DNA of 64,000 bases from Crossaster papposus (GCA_037893245.1 JBAIAA010000605.1:1926501-1990500); one strand, 5' to 3'; positions 29,090-40,997 are shown, counted from the stretch's first letter. Translations and numbers: made by a program. Notes: generated by a model not told the origin, from the sequence alone.

Positions 29090-29392
29090 GCCGTGATGAT
29101 GGAGTTTAGTGGGCGCCAGCCGGGGCTGAACTCACTGAACGAGATGGGTTACCGACTGAGTCTGAGCCGCGGCAATGCAGCAGACCTCTTCTCCGTTAAC
29201 AACCAATGGAACTCGTCCTTCGGGCGAGTCTGCGAGAAGTACCGTCGCCTGCAAGGTGTGTTGCTCCAACAGCAGAGCTTTGCTCAGAAGTGCACAGCGT
29301 GGAGTCTGTTCATTGAGGAAACGGAGAAGAGTCTAGCAGTGGTCATTGCTGGTAGCTACTCACAGCTGCAGGGACAACAGAAAGTGTACGAG
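29090..29392 (+). CDS. SYNE1: Nesprin exon 14, spectrin repeats
   Basis: The exon has 303 bases and 101 residues, phase 0-0. Its acceptor is tgccatcgtag and its donor gtagga. PGLNSLNEMGYRLSLSRGNAADLFSVNNQWNSSFGRV matches the DLDRLNELGYRLPL...NRHW series I recall in human nesprin-1. YRRLQGVLLQQQSFAQKCTAWSLFIEETEKSLAVVIAGSY matches its FLLQHQTF..KCETWM.F...TEQKLAV.ISG.Y. A strong orthology anchor. Confidence 0.97.
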
Positions 29393-29955
29393 GTAGGAGT
29401 TTTATCAGTGACATTAATTTCCCTATTTACTTAGTAGCAAGGTTTAAAGGTTTATGATCATTTGCAAACATTCAAAAACAAAACTGCCTAATGTTATCAA
29501 TTAGTCTACTTGTAAGTAAACGATAGTGTAAAACATCTGATGAAATGGGTGAGCCTGGTATGTTGTCATTCTCAAGAAAAAAAGGAATTTGGTAAATTAG
29601 ATAGCCTTTACATTGGTCTATTTCATGAAATTACGACAAATGCAAATTTCTTCTTCTCAGACAACCATTACACTATTTGTTATACAAATACCTGTAAAGG
29701 AATGTAAAGGGGAAAACGTAAGGTCAAAGGCCATGAAGGGATTATTATAGGTCATTTGTTCAAATATGCTTTAAATGTTTCTTTTTTTACAGAATTTAAA
29801 AGATTTCAATGTAACTTTGATGGAATGACCCATCTCTCATAATAGGTCATTTGACGTCGGTTAAAATAAAAAAATGCACAACATTTGACAATATGTAGGG
29901 ATTGACCACTGGCAAAGGTGACACTCCTGACCGACAGATCCCGGTTTTCTTTCAG
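29393..29955 (+). other. Intron between exons 14 and 15, nothing recognised
   Basis: A short direct repeat, ataggtcattt, is found at about 29748 and 29842. No other structure was seen. It ends ggttttctttcag. Confidence 0.6.
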
Positions 29956-30149
29956 GTGTTTGAATCAGACATCTTCAACCATCAGCAGATCTTGTTCTCT
30001 ATCATCACCGACGGTCAGCGCATGGTGCAGGACGGTGACCTAGATGACCCGGAGGAATTCCAACTCCAGCTGAACCAGCTGAGTGAACAATGGCAGAGTG
30101 TCATCCGACGGACAGCCGCTAAGAAGGATGACATCGACAGGAATATCAG
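29956..30149 (+). CDS. SYNE1: Nesprin exon 15, spectrin repeat
   Basis: The exon has 194 bases, phase 0 to 2, with donor gtcagt. VFESDIFNHQQILFSIITDGQRMVQDGDLDDPEEFQLQLNQLSEQWQSVIRRT matches the human QAEMFSRQQILHSIIIDGQ, VDD..EF.L.L..LSNQWQ.VIRR region as I recall it. It ends with the AG of a split Arg codon completed by the G of exon 16. A family 1 MITE begins 20 bases downstream of the donor. Confidence 0.96.
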
Positions 30150-30168
30150 GTCAGTGGCTATTAACTCC

Positions 30169-30384
30169 TTAACCAGTTCGCGCCGGGATTATTTTAACAT
30201 CACCGAGCCGAGGGGCGGGATTATTTTTTTTACGAAACTCGATCCGAAGCACACCCACGCATTTCCGGCCTTGCTCGCTGCTGACAGACATTTCCGAACT
30301 TGAATTTGGCGTGTTTATGCGTCATCCATTTTGAATTGGGGAAAACTTTGCGTTTATATACGTCATCCGACGTGAACTGGTTAT
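30169..30384 (+). mobile_element. MITE family 1, copy with internal deletion
   Basis: The element is 216 bp, from TTAACCAGTTCGCGCCGG to CGTGAACTGGTTAT. About 25 bp (the gtgttcaggctgatagtgcc part) is missing compared with the 242-bp copies. The right end has TTAT in place of TTAA. Confidence 0.85.
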
Positions 30385-30561
30385 AGCCAGGGAGCGATTA
30401 TAGCCTCGTCCTGGCAATCCACCCGGAATGCTGCGGCCAGCTGTGCTATGCAGTAGAACATGGCCTGTCAGGCAGCTGCATGCTCAGTCCATTGTGCAGT
30501 ACAGCTGCTGGACAAATGCTTCTGTGTAGTCCTGTGTATAATCCGGTACAGTGTCCAAAGA

Positions 30562-30813
30562 GTCTCTGATAATACTGGCGTCTCTGATAATACTGGCGTC
30601 TCTGATAATACTGGCGTCTCTGATAATACTGGCGTCTCTGATAATACTGGCGTCTCTGATAATACTGGCGTCTCTGATAATACTGGCGTCTCTGATAATA
30701 CTGGCGTCTCTGATAATACTGGCGTCTCTGATAATACTGGCGTCTCTGATAATACTGGCGTCTCTGATAATACTGGCGTCTCTGATAATACTGGCGTCTC
30801 TGATAATACTGGC
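30562..30813 (+). repeat. 18-bp minisatellite, 14 perfect units
   Basis: The unit GTCTCTGATAATACTGGC repeats 14 times over 252 bp without a visible mismatch. Because 18 is a multiple of 3, it yields spurious SDNTGV and SETPVL repeat frames. It lies in the intron between exons 15 and 16 and has no splice signals. Confidence 0.97.
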
Positions 30814-31405
30814 GTTAAAGGGTTAATGAGGGCACTAAAACGATGCCATTTACTTGGCACTAACTTTTAGGAACTGTACTTTTATAAAATAACTTAACAT
30901 TTGAATGTTTTGTTGTAGTTGTAGGGCTTTGTAGACTTACGTGAATTATTTATCAAACCCGCAAAGTATCATGGAAACAACACCCTCGCGTGTTGGAGAA
31001 AACAGTCTATTAGAGATGTACATATTAGAATATTCTTGACATACCGGTAACCCTATGGCCACTTTGATTTCTTGACTTTTCCAGTCTTTCACTCGGCAAA
31101 TTTACTATTTAATCAAAAATATAAATTTGCACTTCATAAAGAATATATGCGGCGTTGCTTTTGTCTTTTTTTTCTTCCTTTTGTCAATTTTTTTTTTTTG
31201 GGGGGGTATACTTTGCCTTTTTTCTGTGTTTCTTTTGCTGTCAATTTCTTAATTTATCACATCAAAGACAGAAATTTCATCCACATGAGCAAATATATAC
31301 TTGCATGTTTGGGTTGTTTGTCCATTGTTGGAACCCCCCCCCCCCCCCTATTCCTTTTGTATATGCCAGATCTACCACTGATTCTTGTGACATTGTTTTG
31401 TTTAG
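30814..31405 (+). other. Intron sequence before exon 16
   Basis: This is AT-rich with a run of T then G at about 31190-31206 and a C run at about 31337-31349. Frames over it are unsupported until the acceptor tttgtttag. Confidence 0.5.
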
Positions 31406-31538
31406 GGAATGGAATAACTACTACCTCATGCTAAGCAAGATGCAGGAATGGTTGGAAGAGATTGATGAAGAGGTCAAGGTATATGACATCACTACAGCTC
31501 CCCTGCAGAGAATAAGAAGCTTGGCTGATCAAGCAAAG
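31406..31538 (+). CDS. SYNE1: Nesprin exon 16, spectrin repeat helix A
   Basis: The exon has 133 bases, phase 2 to 0, with acceptor ttgtttag and donor gtaacc. It encodes (R)EWNNYYLMLSKMQEWLEEIDEEVKVYDITTAPLQRIRSLADQAK. The W and PLQ..R pattern follows the human nesprin-1 WQRYREMAEKLRKWL and PLQQAR region as I recall it. The last 57 bases plus the donor are the founding unit of the tandem array that follows. Confidence 0.94.
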
Positions 31539-32100
31539 GTAACCATGTCATTTAAGTAGTGATGAATATTCATGAGCAATGATGTTATTAGCGTATGACA
31601 TCACTACAGCTCCCCTGCAGAGAATAAGAAGCCTGGCTGATCAAGCAAAGGTAACCACATCATTCAAGTAGTGATGAATATTCATGAGCAATGATGTTAT
31701 TAGCATATGACATCACTACAGCCCCCCTGCAGAGAATAAGAAGCCTGGCTGATCAAGCAAAGGTAACCACGTCATTCAAAAAGTGATGAATATAAATGAG
31801 CAATGTCATTTGTATATGGCATCATCATGATTCTTGTAAAGAGAATGAGAAACCTAACTTATCAGCAAAGGTGCCCAAAGGACCTAAGTAATGATGAATA
31901 TTCATGAGTGGTGATATCATAAACATATGACATCACCATATGTTCCCTGCAGATAATAATTAAACTTTGGCCAATCAAGCAAAGTTTATTTATTGGCTGA
32001 ACCATGAATATGCATCTTCATGAGTAATGATGTCATAAACATGTGACATCACCAGGGTTCCACTGCAGGGAATATAAATCCTGGCCAATCGAGCAAAGGT
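31482..32100 (+). repeat. 112-bp tandem array derived from exon 16 and its donor, about 6 copies
   Basis: The unit starts tatgacatcactacagctcc, includes the exon end ctgatcaagcaaag and donor gtaacc, and runs through aatattcatgagcaatgatg. Starts are at 31482 (the real exon), 31594, 31706, and about 31815, 31926 and 32038. Copies 2 and 3 are nearly identical to the exon. Copies 4 to 6 are progressively worn. Copies 2 and 3 keep an intact donor and an internal ctcccctgcag that resembles an acceptor. Confidence 0.92.
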
Positions 32101-32247
32101 TTCCTACTACAAAAGGCAAATAATAAAGATTTATAGATGTTAAACGTTCAGTGAACTTATAACTTTGCTATTCTTGGGCAAAGCATGAAGGGGATTAGAA
32201 AAATCTGTTCAAATTCCTTGAATTATATGTTTGTTTTTGTTATCAAG

Positions 32248-32883
32248 GGGACTCAGAAGTCAGTAGAGTTCCAAGAAACCCTCTACCTCTCCCTCAACGA
32301 CGCAGGTAAGACCTTAATCAGGAACTCAGACAGCCAGTCTGCCGAGAAACTCAAATCAGAACTGACCGACGTACAGAACAGCTGGCATCATGTGACCACG
32401 GGACTGCGCAAGAACACCCAGCATCTGGAAGAAGTCATCGGGGAGTGGGAGAGCTGTGACACGGTCATGGACAAGCTGCACGCCTGGTTGCGAAGCAACA
32501 GGAAGGTTCTGAACCAGCTACTGCCTAAAGAGTATGATGAGCTGCAGCGAGGCCTGGAAAAATGCAAAGAGATTGAGAACTCGTTTGAGAGCAACGGCAT
32601 CAGGCTGGACAAGCTACGCCAGCTGGAGACCCACCTGCAGCCCACAGTCAGCCCGGACGACATGGCGGTCCTGAGCGAACGCATCGCCTTGCTGACTAAA
32701 CAGTGGGAGGAGGTCAGGCACCAGACATGCCAGCGCCGACAACAAATTGCGGACAGGCTTAACGAGTGGGTCACGTTCACGGAGAGGTACAAGGAGTTTT
32801 GCGATTGGCTGACGCAGATGGAGGTGAAGATTGTGCAGAACGGAGAGCACAGCATCGAGGATCTCTTGGTCAAGTTGACAGAG
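32248..32883 (+). CDS. SYNE1: Nesprin exon 17, two spectrin repeats (largest exon)
   Basis: The exon has 636 bases and 212 residues, phase 0-0. Its acceptor is gttatcaag and its donor gtgagt. It runs through about two whole repeats, and helix starts include LRKNTQHLEEVIGEWESCDTV and CQRRQQIADRLNEWVTFTER. The end, LNEWVTFTERYKEFCDWLTQMEVKIVQNG, matches the human LNEW..F.E..KE.CEWLTQME.KV.QNG series as I recall it. An intron lost here relative to neighbouring repeats would explain the size. Confidence 0.97.
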
Positions 32884-32978
32884 GTGAGTTGGGTTAAGTT
32901 TTTGCCGGCATTTGTTTGTTTCTCTGTCTCTCTATTTGTTTGTTAGCAGGGATATGGAATAACAAAACTTGGTTGGTA

Positions 32979-33032
32979 GATAATCCCGCGCCTTGGCTCG
33001 GTGATGTTAAAATAATCCCGGCGCGAATTTGT
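32979..33032 (-). repeat. MITE family 1 fragment, inverted
   Basis: ggctcggtgatgttaaaataatcccggcgcgaa is the complement of the family 1 left end (ttcgcgccgggattattttaacatc). Only the terminal part is left. Confidence 0.7.
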
Positions 33033-33413
33033 AAATTATGAATAGACCATTTTCCTTGTTAAATGAAGGCACTGTAACGACACCATTTTCTGGGCACCAA
33101 CTAACAAAATGACGTTTATTAAAATAGCTCAGGAATTATACTTTCATCTAAAAACAAAACATTTGAACACTGTATTTTATTGAGATGTAGGGATGTGTAA
33201 ACTTACGTGAATTATATTTGAATTTGCTATTGATATTGTAGAAACAGCACTCTATTTTTAGACAAAACTGCGTTTTTTGGGTTTTTTTCTACATTGTCCC
33301 ATACTAGAGTATGGATATGCATAGATGCAATTTAAACTCCATGCCAGTCTACTGCTAAATTTGCATTAAATATACATATAATTTTGGCCTGTGGGCACTT
33401 CATTTGCTTTTTA

Positions 33414-33484
33414 ATGGGGTGGGGGTGGGGGGGGGGGGGGGGGGGGGGGGTGGGGAGGAGAGGAAGAAAGAAAGAAAGAAAGGA
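33414..33484 (+). repeat. Long G-rich tract followed by (GAAA)n
   Basis: A G run of more than 20 bases with flanking GGGGT units leads into gaggaagaaagaaagaaagg. This pure-purine strand could form G-quadruplex or triplex DNA and is likely length-variable. Confidence 0.85.
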
Positions 33485-33994
33485 CGGGTTGAGGAATGCC
33501 ATTCAAGAGGGTTAGAAAGGTGACACCCCTTTCCCCTGCAATACAGCCACCCAGTTTAGTTACCCAATTTGTTTGGTCAATTTGGTTTCGGTTAACTGGT
33601 TCTTTACAAAATTTCGATATTTATTATTTTTCAATGCAACAGTTGGTTTTGTAAAAAGTGAAAAGTAACTGAGAAAAATGTATTGTGTTGATTGAGCCCT
33701 AAGCAAGTGTAAGTGTTACAGAGAAAAAAAGGTGAAAAACACCTGATTTGAAGCTTTTTATTGCAATCCCATTACTTCATTCAACTTTCGACTTCTATGA
33801 GGAATTCCTTTCCGGGTCACTTTTGCCAAAGAGAGAAGAAAAAGAAAAGTGGTTCTGCTTAGATTTCGTCTACACTTACTGTACATCTGCTCATTTCACA
33901 CAAGCATAACAAGTTTGACAATTTTCCCTCATACATGTCTACTTGAAATAATATGCAACTAAAATGTAAGTACATATCTTAATCTTGTACAATA
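33485..33994 (+). other. Intron, nothing recognised
   Basis: This is AT-rich intron with no coding signal, up to the family 3 MITE. Confidence 0.5.
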
Positions 33995-34391
33995 TGTGAC
34001 CTGCTCCCACGAAAATGGCGTAATATTGAGTTATGATTGAAAATAGCCGATTTTACAGTGGGGAATCTTTTTCTTTCTTTTTTGGCATGATACAATTCCA
34101 ACATATGTTTTCTTTCGAACTACATGTACCAAGTATTTTTTGCAAAAGATTAGCAGAAATCTAGATTTGATTTTACTGAGCGTACCCAAGAACAAAAAGT
34201 AGCAAAATTAATTTTTAACTATTCTCAATTTGATGGGTGTAATGACTGCTGGTTTTGCTCAATATTAGATCTTTTTAAATACCCTACCTAATAAATTATA
34301 CTAAAAATTCAAGGAATCTGGAAGTACCAATACCGGTATCTCAAAATATCAAAATGTCAACTTTACTCTAATTTCGTGGGAGCAGGTGACA
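33995..34391 (+). mobile_element. MITE family 3, complete copy
   Basis: About 397 bp, from TGTGACCTGCTCCCACGAAA to TTTCGTGGGAGCAGGTGACA, with terminal repeats about 21 bp long. It shares internal blocks with the copy at 26239-26642. A further left end begins at 63823. Confidence 0.85.
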
Positions 34392-35175
34392 TGAATAGAC
34401 CATCAGCCAAGGTCCTACAATTGGGCCACCAGTATCAAATGATTGAGAGGAGTGATGCTCATAGCAATTTTTGGCAAAATCGGTAAATGTGTGATAGCAT
34501 TGCAGCGTTTATAGCGGTGGCAGCTTTTTGGGTGTTATCACTTTTTAAATTTTTTTTTTCTTCTCAAAATGGCCGCCAATATTCGTAACAAAAAATCACT
34601 TTTTGACAAAATTGTGGAGCCGGTCACATAATGTAGATTTTAAAATCGTAGATCAGAGATTAATTCACTACTCAATAATTATTTCCTTTACATGTAGAAT
34701 AAATGAAAATGAAGTCTAAGTTACTTGCAAACTTCGAGCAAAACATAAAATCAATCTTTGATGACAGAACATTTAAACTAAGCACTGTTTAGATGTTCTT
34801 TCGATCTGTTTATAATATTGCCCAATATAGCCCAAAACTACATGTACCAACTGTAATGAAAGAGGTTTTGTTCAAATGCCTTAGGTATAGTGAACATTGT
34901 TTAGATAGTCCCTCTACTGGCCCATGGCATCTTAAAAAGGAGATTGAATTTCCTGTACATGTATTTGGCGCAAGTAGTGTGCCTGGATAGCTTGCACTGT
35001 TAATTCATAGATGCATTGTGCATATCATCTACGTGTAGAAATCCACTGCCATTTGATAGGCTTTTCATGGGAATAATACAAAAATATCCAAAATGGAATA
35101 TTTCTGGGTTTCTAGGCTTGGTGTTTTCATTGAGAGGTTACTGTTCTGTGCTGGGTAAGTTGCAGTATTCATTGG
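34392..35175 (+). other. Intron, nothing recognised
   Basis: Contains CATGTAC words and short T runs. No gene or element was resolved. Confidence 0.4.
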
Positions 35176-35563
35176 TTAAAGGTAGTATACACCATTTGCA
35201 GATATCGAAAATATTTACTACTGAATTATTAAGAAATACCTTACTCAATTGAAAGTAAATAATGATTCTAGGCATTCAGCAAAAGGATTGCGCTAGATAT
35301 CCTGTAATTATTCCCCAAAAAATGAATTTTATAAAGAAAATTTCGCTCTCGCCGGACGGCGAGAGCAAAAAAACAAAGATAACATAAGAATAACTGCTCG
35401 ACCCCGGTTGAAAACAAACGCTGTTTTTCGTGCTTTTCTCGGCATCCATGATTGTAAAACTTCGGAAAAGTCAGTTAAACGATATTTACTATGAAATACA
35501 ACCCCCCAAATCTACCCATTCATGATAATTCAAGCAATTACCAATGGTGTATACTACCTTTAA
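35176..35563 (-). mobile_element. MITE family 2, complete inverted copy
   Basis: The element is 388 bp. Its ends, TTAAAGGTAGTATACACCAT and ATGGTGTATACTACCTTTAA, are perfect inverted repeats. A palindromic gctctcgccggacggcgagagc lies inside. The orientation is opposite to the copies at 452, 12653 and 27146. Confidence 0.9.
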
Positions 35564-36955
35564 ATTGAGCGTGCATAATGAAGCGAGGAACACAGTTATA
35601 AGTATGGTACTTGGATCCATACATGTAATTGTGAATACTCTCTGCATATGCCTACTGTGTCCATTCGTTGTGTTCAACTATATTGATGGCTGGCATTTCA
35701 GTGTGTGAATTTTTTTAAATACGGTTTTTGATGCAGTTCTTAAGTTTCCCAGTTTTCAAGTTTCCTTGTAAATTTGAATCTGAACAAACAAAATTGTGAA
35801 TAATGTTGTGATAGGCTTTACAAGTCCCGTTACGGAATCGATTTATGATGACAGTTTTGACAAATTTCAGTCCTTTTTTATAATTTTAACAATTTTTTAT
35901 AATTTTAACAATTTTTTACAATTTTAACAATGTTAAAATCGTGATTTTAAAATTAACAAAAAAATTATCAACCTGTGGAACTGATGTTTACACTAAAATA
36001 TAGGGATTTACTAACACTGTACATGTTTTAATTTCTATCCCAGATAATACTTAACTAAATTTGTTTCAAAATTGTTCAAGGGCAAATAATTTGCAGAGAA
36101 CCTTGATTAAATTTGGCTGTCTAATACATTCCCCAGACTCCTTTTCTTCAAAAAGCAACAGTAATTTAATGAAGTACAGTGATATTCTGCAGGATTGCAA
36201 TGAGATGTCCATTTCTAGTCAATTGGTCACGGTCCCTAATGAATCCAACGTATTTCTACTGGTATGTCAAGTTAATTTCTCCTACATGTACTGTAGGCTT
36301 ATCTTTCACCATGACTTGACCTGATAGGATTTCTATTGACCAAAAACTTGAAACAAGTTGACTTTAAGTAAACTTGTGAGTTTGAGATTAAATTAGGTCA
36401 CTGATCATGCTATAGAAACCTGATAGGACTACAAAAGTATATTCAAAGGACAGTTCGTGGGTATCCCTAAATAACTGGATATTTTTCAAAGAATTGCCAG
36501 TGGGTATTGGTTGTCACAGCATATCACGAGATTTGTCATTTGAATTGGAGTTCTGGGAGGATCGGCAATTACCTGATGTTTCTGTGATTGTGATGTTAGT
36601 TTTATCACATGGTCTATGTACATGTACCACGTGCCTTTGCAGTAATTTTGAAGCATTTGGGTGCCAACACGCTTTTACAGTAGGTAAATTACATGTGCAG
36701 TACAAATCTTTATCGAGAACCAGAAAAATATGGATCATTGCTGAGAAGCGTACATACATGTACATGTATTCCAGATTTGTATTTTTTTTAATATATTTTT
36801 TAAATTTTTATCTTTTACCCTTTTTTTTTGAGGGGGGGGAGGGGTAAACTAGTTTGAAGCAACTTGATTTGTACCAACAAAATGGTCTCCATTGAAGATA
36901 TTTTCTATGTAGATCTGTCCTGTATAGACCTTGATACGTGTATATTGACATGATA
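35564..36955 (+). other. Intron, mostly unremarkable
   Basis: A short tandem of ttttataattttaacaat lies at about 35876-35930, partly palindromic with tgttaaaatcgtgattttaaaa. ACATGTAC words are frequent. Frames here have no splice or coding support. Confidence 0.4.
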
Positions 36956-37046
36956 TTAACCAGTTCGCACAGGTAATATTTTTAACGAAGCTCGATCCGA
37001 GGCGGGTTCAGGCCGATGGTACCGGGAAGCACACCCACGCATTCCT
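36956..37046 (+). repeat. MITE family 1, left-end fragment
   Basis: Starts TTAACCAGTTCGCAC and continues aacgaagctcgatccgaggc, ggttcaggccgatggtaccg, ggaagcacacccacgcatt, then breaks off. Confidence 0.8.
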
Positions 37047-37816
37047 CTCTCTTTGTGAGCCTTGAAGGGTTCCTTGCACATGGAACCCAGTGAATTCTCA
37101 TCCTGCAAGATTTTTTTGGAAGGCCAGTAAATCAGGGATTAGCAAGCCATTTTTAAAATTATTTTGTTGGGTATGGTGAGATAAAAGTGAAAATATATGC
37201 CAAAGAAGACAATATTGCAGCATGGAAAACCTTAAAAAGATTATAGCATTATCACACAAAAAAGACTTTATTTACAGGGCAATATGGCTGATATTGTTTG
37301 TTATTTCTACTGGTATTTATGCACACATTCATTATCTAGGTCGGTCTAGATGTATGCTTCAAGCAACTTTCCAAAGCAATATTACCAACGTAGAGACCTG
37401 GATATTTGCTATTTTCCAGTGCCTATGATATATTCAAAAGATTGTTTAAAATATATTTCAAATGTCATATTGTAAAAATGGAAAAATTGAAATATTGCCA
37501 CCAGTGTGCTTTGTATATGTTGAGAATTGTTGAAAGCCACAGGTTCTGAGTCTGAGTGTTGGGTAATGTGACTGCTACTACCAGACAGCCAGACAGAAAG
37601 TACATTTCACAAGTCTTAGAGATTAGCCTGAAATGGATGTCAGGAACTTAGAGTTGTGTCAACTTCCTTGGTGCAATTCTACAACTCGGATGATAATGTA
37701 CCTACATGATGATACGTACATTGACTAGATTGAGAGGTTTTGAATGGGGAGTCAGGTTGGGGCAAAGCTAGTTTCCTCACCTTCCACCTAGTGACCTGGA
37801 TTCGAATGCCACCTAC
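37047..37816 (+). other. Intron, nothing recognised
   Basis: AT-rich. No coding or inverted-repeat signal seen. Confidence 0.4.
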
Positions 37817-38356
37817 ATTACATTACATTACATTACATTACATTAATATTTATAATGCGCTTTTCCCAAAAGGCTCAAAGCGCGTACAATTATAAAATGT
37901 TACTTAGATATACTTACAATAAAATAGTTACATTAAAACTAACAATTGAAACAATGATTGCAGAATAATACAAAGGTAGGAAAATTATACAAAAAGATGC
38001 GTTTTCAAAGATTTTTTGAAGTTATTTACAGAGGTAGAAGATCTAACTGAGATCGGGAGATTGTTCCATGCACGGGAGGCACATACAGTGAAAGTTCTAT
38101 CACCGGCTTGTACTCTTGTTCTAGGATATTCAAGTCGTAGGATATCATCTCCAGATCTCAGATTATTTCTTCTTGGAACATATTTTAACAAGCAGTCTGA
38201 TAAATAGACTGGAGCAAGGTTATGAAAGGATTTGTAGACAAATAATAAATGCTTGAACATTATTCTTTGTTGTATTGGTAACCAGTGTAGCGAATGCATC
38301 AAGGGTATGGGATCATGCTTGCGGTTGACAGCAAAAACTAAACGTGCTGACATCCA
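37817..38356 (-). mobile_element. L2-like LINE 3' end, truncated
   Basis: On the minus strand a frame at 38353-37985 encodes the C-terminus of a LINE protein: LHWLPIQQRIMFKHLLFVYKS, APVYLSDCL, then RTFTVCASRAWNNLPISVR and NNFKKSLKTHLF. This is the familiar tail of CR1/L2-type ORF2 proteins. The 3' untranslated part holds gcgcgctttgagcc..gaaaagcgcattataaat and ends in an (ATGTA)n tail, typical of L2. The RT core and everything upstream are missing. Confidence 0.88.
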
Positions 38357-39370
38357 GATTGGGGCTTGAGCCTGATTCCATGAACTTCCACTGGAATTTC
38401 TTTCTGGAGTTGTTCTTAACCAATTTCTTCATTATCAGAAAGATCCCTTGCTAGGTCTTTCCTAGCTTCTAAGCTACACTACTTGTTGAATTTCGAAGAA
38501 TCCTTAGTGTCATAAAGCCCATCTTAAAGGAACCATAGACCATTTGTCAGTTGTGTATTTGTTTTGTTTAAAGCAGCAAAAGTTCTCAAAATATAAAGAA
38601 AGGTTCTTGACAACAACCCGATAGAGTGTTTAGCTCTGTCAATGCTGCATATTCTGAGAAAACAATAATCTAAGATTTTGATTTCAATTCAATTAGAATT
38701 GCGACTACAATTTGTGCTCAGGGTGCGTTTTCATCCAGCCGATTGCAGCTATTAGTGATTTAGCAACCCTATTGGTCGAAGGAGCAAGTACAATGTAGTA
38801 CGTTTGTGAGCACAACATGTGCAAGGCTGGTGCTTGCGCAGATATTGTCAGTCAGTCAGTCACCCACTCAGTCACCAACCTACATTTGTAGTAGTGGGAG
38901 AAATCTGAGATTTTAAAATCCGGTTATTCTAAAAAGTAAATTAACCAAATAACGCATATTTGATTTCACCAGAAGTTCTCATCCAGCTCGAAATCATGCC
39001 GCCAAAAAGTGATGAGTAAGGTGCCGCATGAAATGCCCTCAGGATTCAGTGTCAACTAGGTCTTTCTTTCTTTTACTTTTTTTTGGGGGGGATGTAATGG
39101 ATGGAAACTCTCTGATAAGTCAAATAATAATTGAATGCAGTCAGTCACCAAAAATGGAAGGCTTGCATTTTGTAGGTTAGTTTCAAATATTCGGTTTCCA
39201 AAATCAAAACCAATTAGTGGAATTCCAAATAAATAATAATAAATTCTGCTTTAAATACCACCACTGTACACCCACCCTCTAGAACCAATAACGTGTGTAA
39301 ATGCATTAAACAAACTAGATGGAATAAATGCTGATGATATATGTTGTTGTCTTGGTTCTTGAATCACCAG
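38357..39370 (+). other. Intron before exon 18, nothing recognised
   Basis: A (AGTC)n stretch is at about 38850-38870. The intron ends cttgaatcaccag. No other structure was resolved. Confidence 0.45.
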
Positions 39371-39537
39371 GCTTACCAGGAGGAGATAGAATCAGCCAAG
39401 TCTAGCAAGGAGCAGCTTGAGGATTTAGGCCAGCGTCTCATCACAGCCAGCAATGAAGCCAGGGCCAGTGATATCGACTACAAGCTAGCCAAGCTAGCTG
39501 AGCGCTGGAATCACCTCATGGAACTCGTAGGAGCACG
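39371..39537 (+). CDS. SYNE1: Nesprin exon 18, spectrin repeat
   Basis: The exon has 167 bases, phase 0 to 2, with acceptor gaatcaccag and donor gtgagt. It encodes AYQEEIESAKSSKEQLEDLGQRLITASNEARASDIDYKLAKLAERWNHLMELVGA(R). The human counterpart has YQEEI..A.E.K.QLQ.MGERL..AS.E..AS.IEYKL.K...RW.HLL.L.AAR, as I recall. The last Arg codon is split with exon 19, 9.2 kb away. Confidence 0.96.
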
Positions 39538-40997
39538 GTGAGTTCACCTGCAGTTTCTTCTCTCTTTTAAAAAATGTTATCATTTAAATTATGATTATAT
39601 TCAATGGGAGATGCCGGTAAGTATCCAAAGATGATGATGTTCGACCATTTTATACGTACTGTGGACCTCTGAACAATTGACGTCCACAGGAAGCGAAAAG
39701 AGGTTACCTATTGTGGACTTGCACACCTCCACAGTCCTTTTCTGAAAAAGAATTTTAAAGGTAAAATGGGGTGAGGGTAAAAAAAATGAAAGGGAACACC
39801 TGAGAGGAGTAGACAATTGTCTGGATGCGAAAGAAATGTTTTCACGAAGAGATAAAAGTGGCAAAAATCGGGGGGTTTTTTTGGCTGAAAATGATTAGGT
39901 ATCAGAGAATATCCTGCCAGAGAAAATGTTTTGGATACGACTTATTTGGTTGGTTTTAATCTTTATTAATTTTTTTAATGCGTTTACTTAATATGGAAAT
40001 GTGTATTAATGAGGTAATGGTATTTTCCTGTACCACCATTTTAATTAAGCCCTAGGGCTGCCACAGTGAGTTGAATAAACCACAAATAATAACACAAAAA
40101 AACAAAACAGCATTAGCATTGGTATAATTACACTTTCGTTCTTTGAAAACCACATGCAAAACTTTATAATTGTTTTTCTTCTTCTAATTATTCCCTGCAT
40201 GCCTGCATAAACAAATAGACCTGAATTCAATTTCCATACGTACCGGTATGTTGAATAAATTGTCTGGAAATGTGATACTTCAGCCACCAAGACGTTATTG
40301 ATTTTCGAGGCCTTTGGCAGAAAAGCAGTGGAAAATGGAAGTGAAGCTATCTTGCATGGAAGCACATACAATGTGTACATGTTGTAAATGTTGACATTTT
40401 GACTTGTGGGCATCAGACAGCTTCTACTATTAAAAGGTACAGGTAATCAGTGGGTTTTTTGGCAGGTTTGTTCACGGCATTTTGTAAAATGTGAAATTAA
40501 AGTTGTCCATTTTCATGAAGTGAACGTATGAGTAATTATCTTTCAAAAGAACAGATCAGAATCTATAGCATTTTGACAAAATCCATAACATGAGAGGAAC
40601 ATATTAACTGTAACTTGGGTAAACAAAATTTGTTTGAACCCGCAGTACTAGACCTAGTTAAAATGTTCCACTCTAGTACACACAGGGAGATTCACCATAG
40701 AGCTAGAAATACATACAGGACTTAATCAGCGGGGCTTGATTTTCGCAAAAAAAGACACCCCGCTAAACATGTCCCAAAATACAAAAACCACCACTATGGA
40801 CGTACATGTAGTACAGATTGCTATTTAGGCTGATACTATTGATGTCAACTTACGATTCGCATACTAGGCCCCCATGTATTAGGTGCGGGATGATCATTCA
40901 AAAGTACAATGCTAAATTTAGGCCTAGATATATTACTTAAAATCATCAGCATTTCTTCTGGATTTCATTGACACTGCTTCAGCATACCGGTATATCA
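39538..40997 (+). other. Intron, nothing recognised
   Basis: No coding, SINE or inverted-repeat structure was resolved. Confidence 0.4.

Noticed and set aside
30468..30870. SDNTGV and SETPVL repeat proteins
   Set aside because: An 18-bp perfect minisatellite (a multiple of 3) stays open in several frames. It has no splice support and sits in an intron.
36494..36847. 117-codon frame and the overlapping minus-strand frame
   Set aside because: No coiled-coil, domain or splice support. The frame runs into T- and G-rich low-complexity DNA.
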